Position numbers and translations under genes: made by a program. Shown here piece after piece: positions 51,355 through 59,694 of a stretch of 64,000 nucleotides of DNA (its first letter is position 1; each line of letters starts with the position of its first letter). Source of the stretch: Chryseobacterium oleae (GTDB lineage Bacteria; Bacteroidota; Bacteroidia; Flavobacteriales; Weeksellaceae); assembly GCF_900115055.1 (NCBI RefSeq), contig NZ_FOVD01000001.1, positions 62,001 through 126,000 on the forward strand, read 5' to 3'. The notes beneath the pieces were generated by a model, which was given only the letters and a program-made list of their open reading frames with translations, did no database searches and had not been told where the DNA came from.

Positions 51355-51545
51355 AGCATTTGTGAAAATGTTTTGTTTCACACAAAGATTGATGTGTTCG
51401 GGCAAAGCAAAGATGGCCGCACAGCTGTTGATGAAGCTGCCTGATATAACATCCGCTTAGTCGAATCAATGCAATTGATTCCCTTCTTTGTATTTCTTAA
51501 AGTATGCAGTATCTGAATCAAACTTTGCGTTAAATAAATAAACGC
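51355..51545. repeat. Candidate structured intergenic element
   Basis: Several nested hairpins: GTGAAA/TTTCAC (51362-51381), closing CAAAGA (51408-51413)/TCTTTG (51485-51490), and GAATCAAT-GCA-ATTGATTC (51463-51481), in a stretch richer in G and C than its surroundings. It has no frame. It may be an interspersed repeat or an RNA. Confidence 0.4.
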
Positions 51546-51549
51546 CTTA

Positions 51550-51918
51550 TTATTCTCCTTTCAAACTGCCAATCACTTTTCCTCTATGCGTTTCACCCCA
51601 ATTCATCAGCTCCATAATTAACGGTTTTAATGATTTTCCGTGCTCTGTAAGCTCGTATTCTGCCTGAGCTGAATAGATTGACGTTCTTCTGATCAGCAGG
51701 TTTGTTTCTAACTTTTTAAGCTCAATAGAAAGCATCCGATCTGTGATCTGACCGATCAATACTGATATTTCCCTGAATCTTTTAGGCTCATCCAGAAGAA
51801 CGGCAATGATTTTCATTCTCCATTTCCCATTGACCGCTTCCAGCGCATCACCGATAGAAAGTAATACTTTTGATGAGTTTAATGGACATTGGGAGTTTCC
51901 CGGTTCTTCTTCCTTCAT
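51550..51918 (-). CDS. HxlR family transcriptional regulator
   Basis: A 122-residue winged helix protein of the HxlR/MarR-like type: NGKWRMKIIAVLLDEPKRFREI, then TDRMLSIELKKLE and the wing AEYELTEHGKSLKPLI. The family senses electrophiles or redox change, often through a Cys near the N terminus; here Cys11 (GNSQCPLNSS) is the candidate. Its likely target is the NmrA-like gene 213 bp upstream in the same orientation. Confidence 0.9.
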   Translation of the reverse strand: MKEEEPGNSQCPLNSSKVLLSIGDALEAVNGKWRMKIIAVLLDEPKRFREISVLIGQITDRMLSIELKKLETNLLIRRTSIYSAQAEYELTEHGKSLKPLIMELMNWGETHRGKVIGSLKGE

Positions 51919-52131
51919 AAGCTTGTCTTTTAAGTTTTAGATTTACAATGTACAGTAAAAGTAAGAAACTTAACCGACTGAGAAAAGTTAATGAGTAAGG
52001 AAGTTTGAAGCTGGAAGAAGGAACTTAAATACGTGAAAGAAACTATTGAAATCCTTTTTACTATTTTCAGACTACTTCGAAATTAAAAGCCAATAGTAAC
52101 ATCCATCCTCCCTCTCCCATCTTCTAACCTT

Positions 52132-52962
52132 TTACTTAAACTCGTTTGCCTGAACAAACTCATTGAATTTTTTGGGATTCCGGCCTAAGATTTTTTGAAC
52201 TCCATCGCCTGTGCTTTCATTACGCCCGTCTAAAATTTCATCAAATGCAACAGCCATATGTCCGGCTACAAATGGAGGAAGGCCAACCTGTATGAGTAGT
52301 TCTCTGTATTCATCTTTTTCCAGAAAATTGTATTGAATGGTATGGTTCAATTTTGCACCAATCATTTTAACAGCTTCTTCAAAAGTCAATAACTCACTTC
52401 CCGTTATTTCATAGATCTGACCATCGTGTTTGTCATTCGTCAGACATTCAACCACAGCATCAGACAGGTCCTCCAGGTCCACAAACGGTTCTTTTACAGA
52501 GCCAGCCATGAAAGTAACCTCTCCGGACTGTACGCCATGCAAAAAATGTCCTTCACTAAAATTCTGATTAAACCATGCCGACCGTACAATAGCCCATTTC
52601 AACGGTGAACTGATCAAAATACGTTCACAATCTTCCACCGATTCCTGGCCACGCCCTGAAAGTAAAACTGCTTTCGATACGGAATTTTCAACCATGCTGT
52701 TGACCAGTTCCGTTATCTGTTCCTTCGCACCCGGAATAGAGGTATCCGGATGTACAATGTATACGCTTTCAATATTTTTCAAAGCCTGACCATAGGAGGC
52801 GGTATCATTCCAGTCGAAAAAACGGGTATCTTCATTCACTTCATCCTTTACACGAACTGTAGAAAAGACGGTATATCCGAGAGCTTTCAATTTCTTTACC
52901 ACACGGCGGCCGTTTTTTCCACCGCCACCAATCACCAGGATATTTCCATTTATTGTTTTCAT
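52132..52962 (-). CDS. NmrA-like NAD(P)-binding protein
   Basis: A 276-residue atypical short-chain dehydrogenase: N-terminal Rossmann loop VIGGGGKNGRRVV (about 8-20), no YxxxK catalytic pair at the usual place, and a C-terminal substrate domain (LTFEEAVKMIGAKLNH). Relatives are NAD(P)H:quinone reductases or redox sensors. ATG 52962 is preferred to the frame opening at 52983, because a promoter box follows at 52981. Pairs with an HxlR regulator. Confidence 0.87.
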   Translation of the reverse strand: MKTINGNILVIGGGGKNGRRVVKKLKALGYTVFSTVRVKDEVNEDTRFFDWNDTASYGQALKNIESVYIVHPDTSIPGAKEQITELVNSMVENSVSKAVLLSGRGQESVEDCERILISSPLKWAIVRSAWFNQNFSEGHFLHGVQSGEVTFMAGSVKEPFVDLEDLSDAVVECLTNDKHDGQIYEITGSELLTFEEAVKMIGAKLNHTIQYNFLEKDEYRELLIQVGLPPFVAGHMAVAFDEILDGRNESTGDGVQKILGRNPKKFNEFVQANEFK

Positions 52963-52980
52963 ATTCTTTAATTTAGAATA

Positions 52981-52988
52981 CAAATCTA
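52981..52988 (-). promoter_or_regulatory. Bacteroidota -7 box (NmrA-like gene)
   Basis: The minus strand reads TAGATTTG, 18 bp before the ATG. Confidence 0.55.
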
Positions 52989-53155
52989 TGTCTATTGAAT
53001 GCTGCTTTATGCTTAACTATCATAGAGTATAGCGCTCTTTTAATTCTGTTCTTTTCAATCAGTCCTTATTAATCAGCTTATTTTTTACAGCAGATATTTT
53101 CAGATACCATCTAATTTTCCTATTTTTCAGTTCAATAAAATGTCCCGGTCCACAA

Positions 53156-54508
53156 ATGCTGAAAATTTTCTCCCTCTTACAGAAAGGCCTTAAAAAGTCT
53201 TTTGACAACATAAGAAACGAACAACTGAAGAACAATCTGCTTCAGGCAATTCCTTTCTGGATCGGTTCAGTGATCACCGGTTTTTTTGCGGTGATGTACG
53301 CTAAGATATTCGCATGGGGAGAGCATCTGCTGAATTTCATCATGAACTGGCATGCGTGGATGATCTTCATCATTGCTCCTATCGGTTTTGTGCTTTCATG
53401 GTGGCTGGTAAAAGAATTTGCCCCGAATGCCAAAGGAAGCGGAATTCCACAGGTTATGGCAGCTGTAGAGCTTGCCAATCCAAAGGAACATACAAAGATC
53501 AGAAGCCTTTTAAGCCTGAAAATCATTATTTTTAAAATCATTTCATCCGTAGTTCTGGTTATCGGTGGTGGCGCTGTAGGTCGTGAAGGACCAACGATAC
53601 AGATTGCAGGCTCAGTATTCCGGAAGGTCAATGAATATCTTCCGCACTGGTGGCCGAAAATTTCCAAGAAAAATATGATTATGACGGGTGCGGCAGCAGG
53701 ACTTGCAGCAGCGTTCAATACGCCCTTGGGAGGAATTGTATTTGCGGTAGAAGAACTTTCAAAAACACATATCAACTATTTCAAGACAGCATTGTTCACA
53801 GCTGTGATCATTGCAGGTTTAACAGCTCAGACTTTGGCCGGCTCTTATTTATATTTAGGATATCCGAAAACCAATGATGTTTCATTAATGGTGATGTTTC
53901 CCATTATTCTCGTAGCAGGAACAGCAGGAATTCTGGCCAGTCAGCTTTCTGTCATGATGCTTAAAATGAGTGACTGGAAGAAAAGAAAACTGAAAACCGA
54001 CCAGGCCAATGTCATTTTTCTTGTGATCTGCGCATTGTTTATCGCTTCTATAGCCTATTTCATCAACAGAGAGATTCTAGGTTCTGGAAAGGAAATAATG
54101 GAGCGTGTTCTTTTCACAAAGGATAAGCATGAAGAATGGTATGTCCCGATCTTAAGAATGCTTGGCCCTGCCCTTTCTTTTACATCAGGCGGTGCAGGCG
54201 GAATTTTTGCACCAGCGCTTACAGCAGGCGCCAGTATAGGTTCCGTGATTTCAGGTGCTATTCATTTAACTCCTAACGAAACTAATGTGGTTATCCTCGC
54301 AGGAATGGTCGCATTTCTTACCGGAATTACAAGAGCTCCGTTTACATCTGCTATTATTGTCCTGGAAATGACGGACAGACATTCCCTTATTTTCCACCTT
54401 ATGCTGGCGGGAATGGTTTCATCCATAGCTTCTATTCTGGTAAGCAGACATTCTTTATATGATGTGATTAAAGTGAATTTCCTGAAAGAGATCAGGGAGA
54501 AGGAGTAG
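53156..54508 (+). CDS. ClC-type chloride channel/H+ antiporter
   Basis: A 450-residue membrane protein with the three ClC selectivity motifs: GSGIP (94-98), GREGP (142-146, gating Glu144) and GIFAP (about 346-350). An EE pair at 199-200 (FAVEEL) corresponds to the internal proton glutamate of the E. coli antiporter, so it is probably a 2Cl-/H+ exchanger used in acid or ion homeostasis. It lacks C-terminal CBS domains. It stands alone. Confidence 0.94.
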   Translation: MLKIFSLLQKGLKKSFDNIRNEQLKNNLLQAIPFWIGSVITGFFAVMYAKIFAWGEHLLNFIMNWHAWMIFIIAPIGFVLSWWLVKEFAPNAKGSGIPQVMAAVELANPKEHTKIRSLLSLKIIIFKIISSVVLVIGGGAVGREGPTIQIAGSVFRKVNEYLPHWWPKISKKNMIMTGAAAGLAAAFNTPLGGIVFAVEELSKTHINYFKTALFTAVIIAGLTAQTLAGSYLYLGYPKTNDVSLMVMFPIILVAGTAGILASQLSVMMLKMSDWKKRKLKTDQANVIFLVICALFIASIAYFINREILGSGKEIMERVLFTKDKHEEWYVPILRMLGPALSFTSGGAGGIFAPALTAGASIGSVISGAIHLTPNETNVVILAGMVAFLTGITRAPFTSAIIVLEMTDRHSLIFHLMLAGMVSSIASILVSRHSLYDVIKVNFLKEIREKE

Positions 54509-54744
54509 TTTTGGGATATGTGTTGTCTGTTGCTAGTTGCTGGTTCGTAGCAAAAAGGTTGATATAGCAATTGTACTATGTCTATGATCTTGATTAAATG
54601 CTTCGAACTAATATTTCCCGACTCTTACAACTTAAAATTTACCATTAATATCTCTAACTTCAATTTCAACCTTAATCTTAACATCTGATGTCTGATGTCT
54701 GATGTCTGATGTCTGAAATCTCCCTACAAATATTCACCAAAGTA
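54509..54744. other. Intergenic region with simple repeats
   Basis: It holds the TCTGATG tandem repeat and AT-rich words of the type ATCTCTAACTTC, but no gene. Confidence 0.6.
54684..54716. repeat. Tandem 7-bp repeat (TCTGATG)
   Basis: Four full copies of TCTGATG and a partial TCTGA, 33 bp. Located 50 bp before the rpsF promoter. Confidence 0.95.
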
Positions 54745-54775
54745 TTGCATATTCCAAATATATTCTCTAATTTTG
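54745..54775 (+). promoter_or_regulatory. Bacteroidota promoter of rpsF-rpsR
   Basis: -33 TTG (54745-54747), 20-bp spacer, -7 box TAATTTTG (54768-54775), 34 bp before the ATG. Confidence 0.72.
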
Positions 54776-54809
54776 CACCTCGAAATAATTAACAAATTCA
54801 TTTAACATT

Positions 54810-55151
54810 ATGAACAATTACGAAACTGTTTTCATTTTAACTCCCGTTCTATCTGATGCTCAGGTAGAGGAAGCAGTGAAAAAATTTGAAGATCTTTTAA
54901 AAGAAAAGAACTGTGAAATCGTTGCCAAAGAAAACTGGGGATTAAAAAAACTAGCTTATCCAATTCAATTGAAAAAGAATGGATTCTACACTTTAATCGA
55001 GTTTAAAGGTGAAGGTACTGTAGTAGCTGATTTAGAATTAGCATTCAAACGTGACGAGAGAGTAATCCGTTACCTGACTACAAAACTTGACAAGCACGCT
55101 GTTGAGTATGCTGTAACTAGAAGAACTAAAATCAAAGCGGCTAGAGCTTAA
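54810..55151 (+). CDS. rpsF: 30S ribosomal protein S6
   Basis: A 113-residue bS6, the normal length: [18 protein letters not shown] start, [12 protein letters not shown] and YFLF-equivalent [11 protein letters not shown] segments, and the [13 protein letters not shown] motif. It binds bS18 on the central domain of 16S rRNA. First gene of the unit, 32 bp ahead of rpsR. Confidence 0.97.
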   Translation: MNNYETVFILTPVLSDAQVEEAVKKFEDLLKEKNCEIVAKENWGLKKLAYPIQLKKNGFYTLIEFKGEGTVVADLELAFKRDERVIRYLTTKLDKHAVEYAVTRRTKIKAARA

Positions 55152-55183
55152 TTATTAACCCTATTTTTTAAAAAAGACAAGAC

Positions 55184-55486
55184 ATGGCAATAGATGAAAT
55201 GGCTAAACAAGCCTCAGCTGGAGGAGAATCAGAAGTAAAATTCCTTACTCCACTTGATATCAATACAAAATCTGAAAAGAAATATTGTAGATTCAAAAAA
55301 TACGGAATTAAGCACGTTGATTACAAAGATGCTGACTTCTTATTACAGTTCGTAAACGAGCAAGGTAAGATCTTACCAAGAAGATACACTGGAACTTCTT
55401 TAAAATACCAAAGAAAAGTTTCTGCTGCTATCAAAAGAGCAAGACACCTTTCTTTACTACCTTACGTAGCTGACTTATTGAAATAA
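55184..55486 (+). CDS. rpsR: 30S ribosomal protein S18
   Basis: A 100-residue bS18 with the [18 protein letters not shown] and [16 protein letters not shown] motifs. Slightly long at the N terminus (about 25 extra residues), as usual in Bacteroidota. A tetraloop terminator follows directly. Confidence 0.97.
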   Translation: MAIDEMAKQASAGGESEVKFLTPLDINTKSEKKYCRFKKYGIKHVDYKDADFLLQFVNEQGKILPRRYTGTSLKYQRKVSAAIKRARHLSLLPYVADLLK

Positions 55487-55503
55487 GACAAAAAAATAAA
55501 TAG

Positions 55504-55528
55504 AAGAAGAGGGCAACCTCTTCTTTTG
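55504..55528 (+). terminator. GCAA-tetraloop terminator after rpsR
   Basis: AAGAAGAGG-GCAA-CCTCTTCTT stem with a T4 run. It separates rpsR from rplI. Confidence 0.78.
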
Positions 55529-55589
55529 TTGCTGAATAAATAATTTAATTCTAACTTGATTTTAGATAATAGATCTACAGATTTCGATA

Positions 55590-55640
55590 AAGACAATGTC
55601 TCACATCTAACTTCTAATTTCTAACATCTAAATTCTAAAA
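55590..55640. repeat. Degenerate tandem words before rplI
   Basis: CATCTAACTTCTAATTTCTA followed by ACATCTAAATTCTAA: a degenerate repeat of about 8 bp (TCTAA-type) similar in style to the block before rpsF. Confidence 0.6.
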
Positions 55641-55653
55641 AAGGACAACAACA

Positions 55654-56172
55654 ATGGATATCATTCTAAAAAAAGACGTAGAAAACTTAGGACTTGAGTT
55701 TGATACAGTAAGCGTAAAGCCAGGTTATGCAAGAAACTTCTTACTTCCTCAAGGAATTGCTCTTTTAGCTACTCCTAAAAACAAAGCAGCTCTTGAAGCT
55801 ACTTTAGAGGCTAGAAAAGAAGAAGAAGCTAAACTTATCGCTGCAGCTAACGGTGTAGTAGATCAATTGAAGAAAACTTCTATCACTATTCCTGCAAAAG
55901 TAGGTTCTGGTGACAAGTTATTCGGATCTATCAACAATTCTGATCTTTCTGACGCTCTTGCTAAAGCTGGAGTTTCTGTAGAGAAGAAATACATCAAAAT
56001 CCCAGGGAACACTATTAAAAGAACTGGTAAAGTTACTGCAAACATCAGACTTCACAGAAATGTTGAGTACAATTTCGAATTCGACATCGTATCTGATGCT
56101 CCGGTAGAAGCTCCTAAACCAGCTGCTCCTAAAGCTAAAGTAGTAGAAGAAACTCCTTCTGAAGAAGCATAA
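55654..56172 (+). CDS. rplI: 50S ribosomal protein L9
   Basis: A 172-residue bL9: N-terminal domain MDIILKKDVENLGLEFDTVSVKPGYARNFLLPQG (shown by its VSVKPGYARNFL core), connecting helix, and C-terminal RNA-binding domain with VGSGDKLFGSI. A 25-residue Ala/Pro/Lys/Glu tail extends beyond the E. coli end. It has no clear promoter of its own in the 167-bp gap after rpsR. Confidence 0.96.
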   Translation: MDIILKKDVENLGLEFDTVSVKPGYARNFLLPQGIALLATPKNKAALEATLEARKEEEAKLIAAANGVVDQLKKTSITIPAKVGSGDKLFGSINNSDLSDALAKAGVSVEKKYIKIPGNTIKRTGKVTANIRLHRNVEYNFEFDIVSDAPVEAPKPAAPKAKVVEETPSEEA

Positions 56173-56200
56173 GCTTTAAAGAGATTTTCTCAAATATATT

Positions 56201-56228
56201 AACCACTTCGTTTGAAGTGGTTTTTTTT
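56201..56228 (+). terminator. Terminator after rplI
   Basis: AACCACTTC-GTTT-GAAGTGGTT followed by eight T's in total. Confidence 0.93.
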
Positions 56229-56240
56229 GTTTTATGAGAA

Positions 56241-56353
56241 GCTTAATCCCGCTATCCACTCATACTCCTCGCGCAGCTGCTTAGCCAACGCTTACTGCGG
56301 GGTAACCGTTTCTATCGGGGCTAAGGAAGCGGGTGACTGAGGCTCCCGAAGCC
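56241..56353. ncRNA. GC-rich structured element, candidate ncRNA or interspersed repeat
   Basis: A GC-rich island in AT-rich spacer with nested pairing: CCCGCT (56248-56253) with AGCGGG (56328-56333); CTTAGCC (56280-56286) with GGCTAAG (56319-56325); CGCTTAC (56289-56295) with GTAACCG (56302-56308, one mismatch); and GGCT-CCCGA-AGCC (56341-56353). No protein frame. It lies between the rplI terminator and the AraC-type gene stop at 56364. Strand and identity are not known; it could belong to a flavobacterial RNA class or an interspersed repeat family. Confidence 0.5.
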
Positions 56354-56363
56354 ACCAATACAA

Positions 56364-57167
56364 TCATTCTCCTCCTCTCAATTTCTGCTGATATTCACTG
56401 GGCGGTATTCCAATTACTTTTTTAAATATATTACTAAATGACGATAGGCTGTTGTAGCCTACCATCATGGCTATTTCGTACATATTATATTTTCCTTCCA
56501 TCATTAATTCTAATGAGCGGGTAATCCTTAAAGCACGCAGGAAACGGACGTAATTCATGCCTAAAATCTCTTTAAACCTCCTGGAGAGGGTTCTGGTACT
56601 CATCCCGAATTCTTTTGCCGTAGATTCGATGGTAAGGGGTTTCTCAAGATTGGCGTGGATATACTTGGCAATCTTAAGAAGGGTTTCGTCTTTTGGAAAC
56701 GGATGCTGAACGGGGAAAGCCAGCTTTTTATCTCTTTTTTCAGGAAGAATTCCTTTTAATGCTTTGAGGAAAAAATATTTAGCCCCGTCATTTTTTGTGA
56801 TTTTTCCATTCCAGTCTTTGGTATACAAAATCATTTCCCTGAGAAGATGACTGACGGAATAAATATTAATTTCATCAAAGAAGCCATTTTCATTTTCTTC
56901 TTTTTTAAAATAAAAATTATAGAATTCTACGTTTGGACTGCTTGAAAAGATGTAATGCGGCGTTCCGGCCGGGATCCACATAAAGCATCTTGCCGGAAGA
57001 TACCAGTGTTGGAGATCTGTAAAAATATGGACTATTCCACCCTCTGCATAAACCATCTGAGCAGAACTGTGATGATGAATATCTGTCGTTATGCCTCCTG
57101 TAAACACATTATAGACATAAAATTCTGCATCATCTTCTTCTACTGCTTTAAAATGGCTGTCGTTCAT
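56364..57167 (-). CDS. AraC family transcriptional regulator
   Basis: About 267 residues: N-terminal cupin with an HHHSSAQ metal-like box and IPAGTPHYIF, and a C-terminal double helix-turn-helix (STAKEFGMSTRTLSRRFKEI and AMMVGYNSLSSFSNIFKKVI). It likely controls the divergent tolC-hlyD-MFS-aldehyde dehydrogenase genes in response to a small molecule. Starts are possible at 57278, 57194 and 57167; the first would overlap the promoter of the divergent operon (57256-57263), so a later start is used. Confidence 0.88.
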   Translation of the reverse strand: MNDSHFKAVEEDDAEFYVYNVFTGGITTDIHHHSSAQMVYAEGGIVHIFTDLQHWYLPARCFMWIPAGTPHYIFSSSPNVEFYNFYFKKEENENGFFDEINIYSVSHLLREMILYTKDWNGKITKNDGAKYFFLKALKGILPEKRDKKLAFPVQHPFPKDETLLKIAKYIHANLEKPLTIESTAKEFGMSTRTLSRRFKEILGMNYVRFLRALRITRSLELMMEGKYNMYEIAMMVGYNSLSSFSNIFKKVIGIPPSEYQQKLRGGE

Positions 57168-57255
57168 AAAATAAAGGTAAGAAGAAAATTTCATATTGGC
57201 GTAAATGAGCAAATCTTTTTCTGCTTTAACAAATAGGGTCCGATCCAGTGCAGCG

Positions 57256-57263
57256 TAACTTTG
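57256..57263 (+). promoter_or_regulatory. Bacteroidota -7 box (tolC-hlyD operon)
   Basis: TAACTTTG, 41 bp before the tolC-like ATG; no -33 TTG is seen, as expected for an activator-dependent promoter. Confidence 0.5.
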
Positions 57264-57304
57264 CAGCATCAAAATCATTTCAGTAAAAATCCCTTACTTA
57301 AATT

Positions 57305-58642
57305 ATGAATATGACATTTAACGTCTTCCAATACAGGTGTATGGCGTTGTCCTTACTGCTGACAGGCAGTTTTTTACACTCACAAATGACCGATTACCAG
57401 CATCTGAGCCTTCAACAGGCTATAGAGACTGGTTTGAAAAATAACAAGAGCATCCGCATCAGCCATTTAAAACAGGAAATGTCTGTTACAAAGGAGAAAG
57501 ACCTTGCTATGGAAAAACTGCCGGATATTGAATTTCATACGAGCTACAATCAGGTGACCAATCTTTTTCAGCATCAGAATGGCTTTTTCAATAAGGCCAC
57601 AAAATATGACGTCATCAACGGAATGTATGATTTTACCCTTGCAGCCTCGATTCCTGTGTACATGGGTGGAAAGATCAGGAATACAGAAAAGAAGGCAGCC
57701 ATCGACACCGAAATTTCAGCTTTAAAAACCCATCAGGATGAAAGACAGCTGAAAATGGAGATCATTACGGCTTTTCTTCAGATTCATCATTTAAAGGAAC
57801 AGCAAAGCCTGATCAACGATAAAATGAAGGAGGATTCCATCAACATCAAACAGGTAAAAGCTTTGAAAGCCAATGGAGTGGTTACAGTGAATGAAGTTCT
57901 GAGAACATCTTTACAGCTTTCGAACCATACGATGAGCTTGACAGAACTGGATAACGACATTCAGATTGCAGAACATAAGCTTAAAACCATTCTTTCGCTT
58001 CCGGAAAATCAGGAAATGCACGCAGACACGGAAGACCTGATCTCCGACAAAGCTTCGGTTCCTTATATCGATGAGCTTACGGAAACGGCTTTACATAAGA
58101 ATGAATCCGTAGAAATGACCCACAAAAACCTTTCGTTAAAACAATTGGATCAGAAGATCACGAAAGCGAATTATTTACCGAAAATTACAGCTGGCGGAGA
58201 ATATTTTATAAAGTACCCAAATATGATGTTCTTCCCTCCCGAGCCTTATGCCTACCGCCTTGGGATGCTGGGTGTGAACCTTACCTATCCTATCGAAAAC
58301 CTGTATAAAAACAAATACAAAATGCAGGAAGCCAGGGAAAATATTGATCTGGCCAAACTTCAGATCGAGGAAAACGATGAAAATGTACGCCATCATGTGT
58401 ATGAAGCCTATAAAAAATTTGAAGAGACTGATCAGAAGGTTAAAATCGCAGAGGAAGCCATTAGTCAGGCAAAAGAAAACTACAGAATTGTAAAGACAAA
58501 ATATGCTAACAAATTAAGTCTGATCACCGAACTTATCGATGCAGACAATGCTTATCTGGAGGCTGAATCCAATCTTATCTCCGTAAAAATCAACCGACAA
58601 TTAAAATATTACCAACTCCAGTACACGATTGGAAACTTATAA
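57305..58642 (+). CDS. TolC family outer-membrane efflux protein
   Basis: A 445-residue exported protein of the TolC/OEP family: signal peptide (about 1-27), two long helical OEP repeats (LQQAIETGLKNNKSI start; TALHKNESVEMTHKNLSLKQ in the second), ending NRQLKYYQLQYTIGNL. It forms the outer-membrane channel for the HlyD-MFS pump encoded after it. The next gene begins 5 bp past the stop. A second ATG at 57311 is equally usable. Confidence 0.92.
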   Translation: MNMTFNVFQYRCMALSLLLTGSFLHSQMTDYQHLSLQQAIETGLKNNKSIRISHLKQEMSVTKEKDLAMEKLPDIEFHTSYNQVTNLFQHQNGFFNKATKYDVINGMYDFTLAASIPVYMGGKIRNTEKKAAIDTEISALKTHQDERQLKMEIITAFLQIHHLKEQQSLINDKMKEDSINIKQVKALKANGVVTVNEVLRTSLQLSNHTMSLTELDNDIQIAEHKLKTILSLPENQEMHADTEDLISDKASVPYIDELTETALHKNESVEMTHKNLSLKQLDQKITKANYLPKITAGGEYFIKYPNMMFFPPEPYAYRLGMLGVNLTYPIENLYKNKYKMQEARENIDLAKLQIEENDENVRHHVYEAYKKFEETDQKVKIAEEAISQAKENYRIVKTKYANKLSLITELIDADNAYLEAESNLISVKINRQLKYYQLQYTIGNL

Positions 58643-58647
58643 AAACT

Positions 58648-59694
58648 ATGGCAAAGAAACAACTGACACAAAAAGAAAAAAGAATCAACAAAACGATCAC
58701 CCTGCTGGCCTGGATCCTGATCATCAGTGGAATTACAGGAATGGTAAGCTTCTTTCTTTTCTCAAGAAAAAATGTCACCACGAATGATGCCCAGATAGAG
58801 CAATATATTACGCCCGTTTCCAGCAAGGTTTCAGGGTTCATTAAAACGATACAGTTCGAAGAAAACCAGTTTGTCCGAAAAGGAGATACATTGATCGTCA
58901 TAGACAACAGAGAGTTTGTCAACCAGGTGAAAATGGCAGAAGCAGGCCTTCATGCGAATGCTGAAAACATCACCACCATTGAAAGTGGTGTCAATACCAA
59001 AGAAAGTGATTCCAAAATCATCGATGCTAAAATTGCTTCAGCCAAAATTGATATTTGGAGAACGGAACAGGATTTTAAACGATACAAAAATTTAGTTTCA
59101 GAAGATGCCGCCACAGAACAGCAGTTTGAGAATGTAAAAGCTTCCTATGAACAGGCCAAAGCCAATCTTTTAGCCTTAGAACAGCAGAAAAATGCAGTGA
59201 GAGCCGGTGCCAATGAACAGCAGACAAAAGTAGCTCCTGTCAAAAGCCAGATCCAGCAGAGTTCTGCAAGTCTTAACAATGCTAAGCTTTTCCTTTCCTA
59301 TACCGTGATTACAGCTCCCTACGACGGCTGGGTCGGGAAAAAGACCATCCAGGAAGGACAGCTTATAAAAGAAGGCCAGGCTTTGGTTCAAATGGTGAGC
59401 AAAGAAAAATGGATCATTGCTAATTATAAAGAAACCCAGCTGGGACAGATCGACCCGAAACAGGAAGTTACAATCACGGCAGATGCTTATCCTGATATTG
59501 AATTCAAAGGAAAAGTCGTTTCCGTATCTCCCGCCTCCGGTTCACAGTTTTCTCTGGTAAAACCTGATAATGCTACCGGAAACTTCGTGAAAATTGAACA
59601 GAGATTTCCTGTGAAAATTATTCTCGATAATAATCAAAATAACGAAAAACTACTTTCCGGGATGAATGTGCTGGTCAGTGCAAAAAAAATATAG
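58648..59694 (+). CDS. HlyD/EmrA-type membrane fusion protein
   Basis: A 348-residue periplasmic adaptor: one N-terminal membrane helix (TLLAWILIISGITGMVSFFLF, about 17-37), barrel-sandwich half with NDAQIEQYITPVSSKVSG (about 50-67), coiled-coil hairpin (about 95-200), second half with APYDGWVGKKTIQEGQLI, and a beta-barrel end. It bridges the MFS pump and the TolC channel. Confidence 0.92.
   Translation: MAKKQLTQKEKRINKTITLLAWILIISGITGMVSFFLFSRKNVTTNDAQIEQYITPVSSKVSGFIKTIQFEENQFVRKGDTLIVIDNREFVNQVKMAEAGLHANAENITTIESGVNTKESDSKIIDAKIASAKIDIWRTEQDFKRYKNLVSEDAATEQQFENVKASYEQAKANLLALEQQKNAVRAGANEQQTKVAPVKSQIQQSSASLNNAKLFLSYTVITAPYDGWVGKKTIQEGQLIKEGQALVQMVSKEKWIIANYKETQLGQIDPKQEVTITADAYPDIEFKGKVVSVSPASGSQFSLVKPDNATGNFVKIEQRFPVKIILDNNQNNEKLLSGMNVLVSAKKI

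Noticed and set aside
53242-53775. Minus-strand frame of 177 residues opposite the ClC gene
   Set aside because: The plus-strand product has all ClC motifs; the antisense frame has no start context or homology signal.
54684-54716. Short tandem repeats considered as a CRISPR array
   Set aside because: Units are 7 bp with no spacers, and no cas genes exist in the window.
56241-56353. GC-rich stretch considered as a tRNA
   Set aside because: No 7-bp acceptor stem with a CCA end, no T-loop GTTCRANYC; stem spacing does not fit a cloverleaf.
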